This document shows, one piece after another, positions 25,463 to 30,000 of a stretch of 30,000 nt of DNA (its first letter is position 1; every line of letters begins with the position of its first letter). The translations under genes and the position numbers were made by a program. The stretch is from Aureococcus anophagefferens (lineage: Eukaryota > Sar > Pelagophyceae > Pelagomonadales > Pelagomonadaceae): NCBI RefSeq assembly GCF_000186865.1, contig NW_008705571.1, positions 328,530 through 358,529 of the forward strand, given 5' to 3'. Under the pieces are notes generated by a model. The model did no database searches, had not been told where the DNA came from, and saw only the letters and a program-made list of their open reading frames with translations.

Positions 25463-27826
25463 ATGGGCGCGAAACACGCCGCTCTGCTGCTAGCGCTAGC
25501 CACATACGCAACGCCGCTGTCTTTAAAAGCCGTGCATCGCGAGTTCAAAGTGAAAGACGCGTCCGTAATCTCGAAGGTCACCTACGACGCCGCGCGCGAG
25601 CGGCAGCCGGTGCTCATCTTCCTGAGCGGCGCCGACGTGCCGCACGAGAAGTACGCCTGGCTCGCGGAGGGCTTGGCGGCGCGCGGCATCGCGACTTGTC
25701 TAAGCTCGACGGTCGCGTCCTTCGGCCCGACCACGTGCCTGCTGTCGCTGCCGTACGACCTCGCGCGGCTCGCGTCGGAGGACGCCTACCGCGCGGCCGC
25801 GCCGTCCGCGGACGGCCTGCGCTGCCTCCTCGACGACCTCGCGGCGCTCGAGTGCGACGCGCTCGATCTGACACACGTGACCCTCGGCGGTCACTCGACG
25901 GGCGGCCGCGCGGCGCTCGACGTCGTCGCGTTCGGCTGCGGCGACGCGTTCCCGGAAATCCGCGCGGCCGTCGCCTACGGCGCGTCCTTCGTCAACGGTC
26001 CCTCGTCGCCCCTGGCGCCGGGCACCTGCTTCGACTTCGACGCGTCGCGCGGCGCCGGCGTGCCGCTCCTGCTCCTCGGCGGCGAGCGCGACGGCGTGTC
26101 GGCCGCGCTCTCGGAGTCGCGCGACCCGTCGGAGACGCTGCGGCGCACCTTCGACGCGGCCAAGGCGGGCGCCGCGCCCGTGGACCTCGTCGTGCTCCGC
26201 GGCGCGAACCACATGAGCTGCGCGCGGCCGCCGGAGCCGGCCTGCGGCGCGGCCGCCGCGGATTTGGCCACGGCGCCGGGCTTCGACGCCGCGGCCTTCG
26301 AGGCGTCCTTCTGCGACCTCGTCGCCGCGCACGTCCTCGGCGGCGACCTCGCCGCGGTAGCTACCGACGCGGCGCTGCACCTGTCGACGGCTGTAGAAGA
26401 GGAGCCCGACGAGGACGAGACGCCGGCCGCGGCGAAGCCGCCCGCGCGGTACGGCGCGCTCGAGGCCTTTGTGGCGGCCGCGCAGCGCGCCGTCGCGAAG
26501 GACGAGGACATCGACGTCGACGTGACGCTGCACGTGCGCTTCGGCGACTACATGGCGTCGAAGCCGTCCGTCGACTTCGACGGCGGCCGCGCGACGTGCC
26601 GCGTCCACGCGTTTCTGGAGCCCGACTGGACGGCCTTCGACCGGCCTTTGAGCACCGGCGGCGACGTCTACACCTACCGGCGCGAGGTCCACGCCGCCGC
26701 GCTTGCCGCGGGGCCCGCGCTCTGCCTCAAACTCAAACGGCGCGAGGCCGTCGCGGGCGCCCCGGCGGAGAACGCGCCGGCCGACGGCGACGCGGCGAAG
26801 ACCGTGGGCGAACTCGCATTGTCCTGGGCGCTCCCGGGCGTCGACGATTGCGGTGTCGTTTTTGGCGACGACCGCGAGCTCTTGGACGACCCGGACGGCC
26901 CCTTTGGCAACAAGGGCGGTCTGTACGTGTCGTCGGTCCTCTGCGAGGAGGACGGCCGTATCGTCGCGCCGACGATCACGACGCCCCTCGAGGGCGTGCC
27001 CGACGCCTTTAAAGGCCACCACTACATGAAGGTCCTGCCGCCGCCGACGCTGCGTCGACACGTCGTCGACCGGCCCTCGGACGGGCAGAAACTCGACGCC
27101 GACGGCGCCTGGGCCCTCCTCGAGGCCGCGCTCGACGGCTGCGTCGCCCGCGTCACGGCGGCCCTGGACGCGGCGCCCGCGGACGTCGCCGACGACGACG
27201 CGTCGTGGCGCGCGACGGCGGGCGACCTCGAGATCGCGGGCACGATCGCCGCGTGGACGAGCGACACGGCGGCCTGGGCCGTGCGCTACGCCAACGCCGT
27301 CCCCGGAAGGTCCCAGTCCGCGGGCTTCAACGTCGCCCTCTCCGCGGCGACGGACGCGCCGCACCTCGCGACGTACGTCGGCGTGAGGAACGGCGTCGCG
27401 AGCCTCGCGGTCGACGCGCTCGCGCGCGCGGACGTCGCCGCCCGCGCGTCCTACCGCGGCCGCTTCTACGGCTCGGACCTCGCGCGCGCACTCCTTGCGC
27501 GGCCCGGCGTCGCGGCGTCGCCGCCGTCGGCGGACGCGCGGCTCCGCGCGCTCCGGTCCCCGGACGCCGCCACGGTCACCTGCGACGCCGCGGACCGCGG
27601 CGACGTCCTCGCGCTCGTCGCGGCCCTCGAGGAGCACGTCGACGCCTGGCTCGCGGGGCTCGGGGCCGCGGCGACGCCGTCTCCGTCGGACGCCGCGGGT
27701 CTCCGCGCGCGCGACGCGGCGACGCGGACCATGCTCCGGGACCACGAGGCCGACGCGGGCCGCGGCATCCTCGGCGACGCCGTCGCGGAGCGGCTCGCGT
27801 CCGCGATGGCCGGACCCCTCGAGTAA
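25463..27826 (+). CDS. Chlorophyllase-like hydrolase fused to RCC-reductase-like domain
   Basis: The 787-residue product has a signal-like start (MGAKHAALLLALATYATP), suggesting entry to the secretory route or a complex plastid. Residues ~30-310 are an alpha/beta-hydrolase with the elbow LGGHSTGGRAALDVVAF; plant chlorophyllase has GHSRGG at this place. A full triad is plausible: S145, D210 (GGERD) and H250 (GANHM). Residues ~330-560 are unrecognised (VRFGDYMASKPSVDFDGG). Residues ~575-787 resemble red chlorophyll catabolite reductase: SWRATAGDLEIAGT, ATDAPHLATYVGV, SLAVDALARADVAARASY, then SPPSADARLRALRSPDAATV and WLAGLG. The same landmarks occur in the gene at 28878-29973. If both halves work, one chain would combine phytol removal with a late reductive step. 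The hydrolase fold is firm; the chlorophyllase and RCCR roles are inferred. The ATG at 25463 is chosen because the leader begins there. Confidence 0.72.
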   Translation: MGAKHAALLLALATYATPLSLKAVHREFKVKDASVISKVTYDAARERQPVLIFLSGADVPHEKYAWLAEGLAARGIATCLSSTVASFGPTTCLLSLPYDLARLASEDAYRAAAPSADGLRCLLDDLAALECDALDLTHVTLGGHSTGGRAALDVVAFGCGDAFPEIRAAVAYGASFVNGPSSPLAPGTCFDFDASRGAGVPLLLLGGERDGVSAALSESRDPSETLRRTFDAAKAGAAPVDLVVLRGANHMSCARPPEPACGAAAADLATAPGFDAAAFEASFCDLVAAHVLGGDLAAVATDAALHLSTAVEEEPDEDETPAAAKPPARYGALEAFVAAAQRAVAKDEDIDVDVTLHVRFGDYMASKPSVDFDGGRATCRVHAFLEPDWTAFDRPLSTGGDVYTYRREVHAAALAAGPALCLKLKRREAVAGAPAENAPADGDAAKTVGELALSWALPGVDDCGVVFGDDRELLDDPDGPFGNKGGLYVSSVLCEEDGRIVAPTITTPLEGVPDAFKGHHYMKVLPPPTLRRHVVDRPSDGQKLDADGAWALLEAALDGCVARVTAALDAAPADVADDDASWRATAGDLEIAGTIAAWTSDTAAWAVRYANAVPGRSQSAGFNVALSAATDAPHLATYVGVRNGVASLAVDALARADVAARASYRGRFYGSDLARALLARPGVAASPPSADARLRALRSPDAATVTCDAADRGDVLALVAALEEHVDAWLAGLGAAATPSPSDAAGLRARDAATRTMLRDHEADAGRGILGDAVAERLASAMAGPLE

Positions 27827-27850
27827 ACATACTGTGTGTTACGTACAAGG

Positions 27851-28816
27851 TCAGGGCCGCGCGAGGTCCTCGTAGGTCCGGTCCGCGTCGCTCCACTTCG
27901 TTTCTTCAAGAAACGATGCGAAGCTCTGGAGCGGCGGGAGCTCGGCGAAGGACGCGGCGAACGCGTCGCGCGCGTCGATGGCCGGCGAGAAGTCCGTCTT
28001 CCGGTAGAAGTTCATGATCTGGTGGAGCTCGGGCAGCGCGAACTTCGAGATCCAGTAGAGGGCCCAGGCCTGCTTGTGTACGACGGCGCCGCCCTGGGCC
28101 GCGGCGAAGTCGTCGGCGAGCCCGCCGGGCGTGCGCACGTCGGACACGACCTCGAGCGTGCCCGTCCTCGCCTCCAGCAGGCACCGCGCGGCGACGACGC
28201 CCATGTCCTTGACGGACGTGAGGCAGAGCGGCTTGTCCCTCGGCACGCTGAAGGCATAGGTGCCCTTCTTGATGCCCGGCCGCGTGTAGTCCTTCCAGAG
28301 CTCCTCCATGAAGAGGTGCGCGCGGAGCATCGCCGTCCGAGGCAGCGCGCCCTGGAACGCGCGCTCGACGGCGTGCTTCTGCTCGATGCGCGGGATACCC
28401 GTGTCGTCGTCCGCCGCCGCCGAATTGTAGACGACGAGGGGCGGCGCGTCGAGGCTCCGCAGCGCCGCCGCGAGCCGCGCGGCGCGCGGCGCCTCCTCGG
28501 TGTCGATCCGCTTCTCGTCGCCCGCGAGGCCGTGCACGTAGACGCCGTCGTAAGTTGCGTCGCTGACGGCGCGCGCGAGGCTCGCCGCGTCGTCCAGGTC
28601 CGCGACGACGGGCGTCGCGCCGAGCGCCGAAAGCGCTTGCGCCGCGGGCCGCTCCGGGTGTCTCGTTAGGAAACTGATGCTGGGGGCGTCGAGGCCGCCG
28701 GCGACGAGCCCGCGGAAGGCGCGTTGACCCGTACCACCGCTAACACCCACGACAAGCACAGACAGCGCATTGGTCGTCGATGCGAGCGCAAGGAGCATGC
28801 CTATTTTATGGGCCAT
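27851..28816 (-). CDS. NmrA-like NAD(P)-binding reductase with signal sequence
   Basis: From the ATG at 28816 the product has 321 residues; the frame is open to 28909. The start MAHKIGMLLALASTTNA looks like a signal peptide. It is followed at once by LSVLVVGVSGGTGQRAFRGL, the glycine-rich loop of an atypical short-chain dehydrogenase of the NmrA/HSCARG type. SFLTRHPER fits the site that reads NADP, and VVADLDDAASLARAV the following strand. VVYNSAAADDDTG replaces the usual Tyr-Lys catalytic region, and there is no clear YxxxK, so it may sense or use NADPH in an unusual way. Related proteins include divinyl-chlorophyllide reductase, but I cannot assign that role. It converges with the hydrolase-RCCR gene (24-bp gap) and is divergent from the second RCCR gene. 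Confidence 0.75.
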   Translation of the reverse strand: MAHKIGMLLALASTTNALSVLVVGVSGGTGQRAFRGLVAGGLDAPSISFLTRHPERPAAQALSALGATPVVADLDDAASLARAVSDATYDGVYVHGLAGDEKRIDTEEAPRAARLAAALRSLDAPPLVVYNSAAADDDTGIPRIEQKHAVERAFQGALPRTAMLRAHLFMEELWKDYTRPGIKKGTYAFSVPRDKPLCLTSVKDMGVVAARCLLEARTGTLEVVSDVRTPGGLADDFAAAQGGAVVHKQAWALYWISKFALPELHQIMNFYRKTDFSPAIDARDAFAASFAELPPLQSFASFLEETKWSDADRTYEDLARP

Positions 28817-28877
28817 TTGTTGCGCGGGTGATTCAAGGACTTTCATTGAAGAATTCAACACGCGCGCGCGGCGGACG
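28817..28877. promoter_or_regulatory. 61-bp shared promoter between NmrA-like and RCCR-like genes
   Basis: Only 61 bases separate the proposed ATGs of two divergent genes. The sequence holds an A/T-rich centre (gattcaaggactttcattga) and a gcgcgcgcg run. No TATA box is evident. The two genes are likely transcribed together if the starts are right. Confidence 0.5.
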
Positions 28878-29973
28878 ATGTTCGCGTCGTTTCTAGCCAC
28901 CGCTACCACCGCCTGGGCGCTCGTGAGCGTCCGAACGCCTCGCGCGCCGCGGCGGCTCGTCGCGCGCGACGCGGCGCTGGACCTGGCGGCGTCCGAGGAG
29001 CTCTTCGCGAATTACTACGACCAAGCGCCGGAGCCGCAGCGGTCGACGTACGCCAAGGCGTGGTCGATCGTCGAGGCGACGTTCGCGGCCGCGGGCGGCG
29101 ACGCCATGGCGCTCGACGCCTCCGCGTTCGGCGGCGCGCTGGCGAGCTTCACGACGCCCGGCCCGAGCGAGGCGCAGCTCGAGGCCATGCCCGCCGAGGC
29201 CGCGGCGATCATGCGCAAGCTGAGCGACACGGCGGCGTCGTACTACCGCGTAACGTCCCCGGACCTCGACTGGGGCACGTGCTACCGCACGCTCAACCGC
29301 GAGGTCGGCGCGCGCGTTCCGCCGCGTCCGAGCGCGCTTCGTCTGTCGACGCGCCGCTCGTCCGCAGGTTCTTCGGCGGCTTCCAGCTCTGGCCGAGCGC
29401 GCGCACGGACGTGCCGAACCTCACGCTCTACTTCGGGTCCGGGTCCCCGGCGAACCCGGACGAGCTCTTCATGCGCCTCGAGTGCGTGCCGCGGCGCGAC
29501 GTCGCGATCGACGCGGCCTACGCGGAGGCGTACTACGCGCCCTTCACGTCCACGTGCCTCGAGCTCATGACGGGCGACGACCGCTTCCGGCCCTACGTCT
29601 CCGACTCGCCCTACGCGCGGGGCTGCCTCGCGCCCTCGGGCGTCCGCGTCTTCTTCGACGGCGCCGACCAGTGTCGTAGGCGCCTACGTAGCCACGGACC
29701 TATGACCTACGCACCCACGCAGGCGCCGACGGCGACGCGCTCGCGCGCGCCGAGGCCGCGGCCCTCGAGCTCGGCGGCCTCTGGCGGGACCAGCTCGCCG
29801 CCGCGGCGCCCCTCGACGCCGAGGCGTCGGCGGCCATGGCGGCCCGCGACGCGAAAATTCGCCGCGTCGCCGCGGACTCGTCCCCGGACAACGCGAACCG
29901 CGCGCTCGTCTACGGCGACGACCTCTTCGCCCAGACCAAGGACCTCCTCGCGGGCGCGGGCGGCGCGCGCTAA
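28878..29973 (+). CDS. RCC-reductase-like protein, coding region in three pieces
   Basis: The ATG at 28878 opens a leader (MFASFLATATTAWALVSVRT) of signal/transit type. The recognisable core lies in a second frame from ~29333 to ~29672: GGFQLWPSARTDVPNLTLYF, ECVPRRDVAIDAAYAEAYYA and FRPYVSDSPYARGCLAPSGV. This order matches red chlorophyll catabolite reductase and the related bilin reductases. The end (third frame, 29723-29973: ELGGLWRDQL, DAKIRRVAAD) is homologous to the tail of the hydrolase-RCCR fusion. Each frame change equals +2, so introns of length 2 mod 3 fit. Intron 1 is unresolved: donor 29304 with acceptors at 29332 or 29386, or donor 29255 with acceptor 29367. Intron 2 is 29673-29722 (GT-AG) or 29661-29722 (GC-AG). 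Family confidence is good; exact exons are not. Confidence 0.68.
29660..29730 (+). mobile_element. 62-bp insertion with 9-bp direct repeats, introner-like intron candidate
   Basis: The 9-mer ggcgccgac is present at 29660-29668 and again at 29722-29730. Removing one copy plus the material between them (62 nt) rejoins the frame exactly and gives FFDGADGDALARAE. The interior has a perfect 14-bp palindrome (29675-29688). GT-AG borders 29673-29722 or GC-AG borders 29661-29722 could be spliced. Introner elements with short target duplications are known from Aureococcus. GGCGCC is common in such DNA, so a chance repeat is possible. Confidence 0.5.
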
Positions 29974-30000
29974 CGTTTGTACAGTTTCATCGGAGAAAGT

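Overview
The window reads as nuclear DNA of a eukaryotic microalga. The genes are almost all uninterrupted and very GC-rich, with G or C at most third codon positions. They sit on both strands with tiny gaps and there is no operon logic. The protein families are eukaryotic: PUB/UIM, UBX, RalGAP-like with RGS, F-box-like, AP2/ERF, DUF829/TMEM53 and an Arabidopsis-F-box-helicase-like SNF2 protein. Surface proteins with P-S/T-rich tracts, ShKT-like modules and cupredoxins, plus two RCC-reductase-like chlorophyll-breakdown domains, point to a photosynthetic stramenopile. A pelagophyte close to Aureococcus is my best guess. That is inference; no rRNA or organelle marker is present to prove it. I saw no tRNA, rRNA or CRISPR array.

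Layout: 1-812 (-) partial PUB-UIM protein. 1021-2310 (+) JmjC/cupin-8 hydroxylase-like. 2501-7857 (+) large RalGAP-alpha-like protein with an inserted RGS domain; the frame breaks near 5009-5045. 7858-9331 is a lower-GC gap holding three diverged ~165-bp tandem repeats. 9332-12682 (+) SNF2-family ATPase. 12785-13948 (-) F-box-like protein of lower GC. 14097-16655 (-) membrane protein with two cupredoxin and two ShKT-like modules. 16839-18230 (+) membrane-anchored class-III aminotransferase. 18415-19311 (+) sulfotransferase-like. 19317-20717 (-) EF-hand/UAS/UBX protein. 21159-21740 (+) small conserved-looking protein. 21743-23215 (-) SH3b-DUF829 protein. 23462-24220 (+) single-pass membrane protein. 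24358-25356 (-) double AP2 protein with an array of duplicated 3' ends. 25463-27826 (+) chlorophyllase-like hydrolase fused to an RCC-reductase-like domain. 27851-28816 (-) NmrA-like reductase. 28878-29973 (+) a second RCC-reductase-like gene with interruptions.

How the genes may work together: the last three genes (25463-29973) form the most coherent group. All carry N-terminal signal-like sequences, and two share a domain that I align with red chlorophyll catabolite reductase. One of these two is fused to an alpha/beta hydrolase with a chlorophyllase-type GHSxGG elbow. I infer a linked chlorophyll-catabolism cluster. Elsewhere, two predicted Cdc48/p97 cofactors (PUB-UIM and UBX) lie 19 kb apart, probably without functional linkage. 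The genome is extremely compact: convergent stop codons are 2 and 5 nt apart, and one divergent pair shares a 61-bp promoter.
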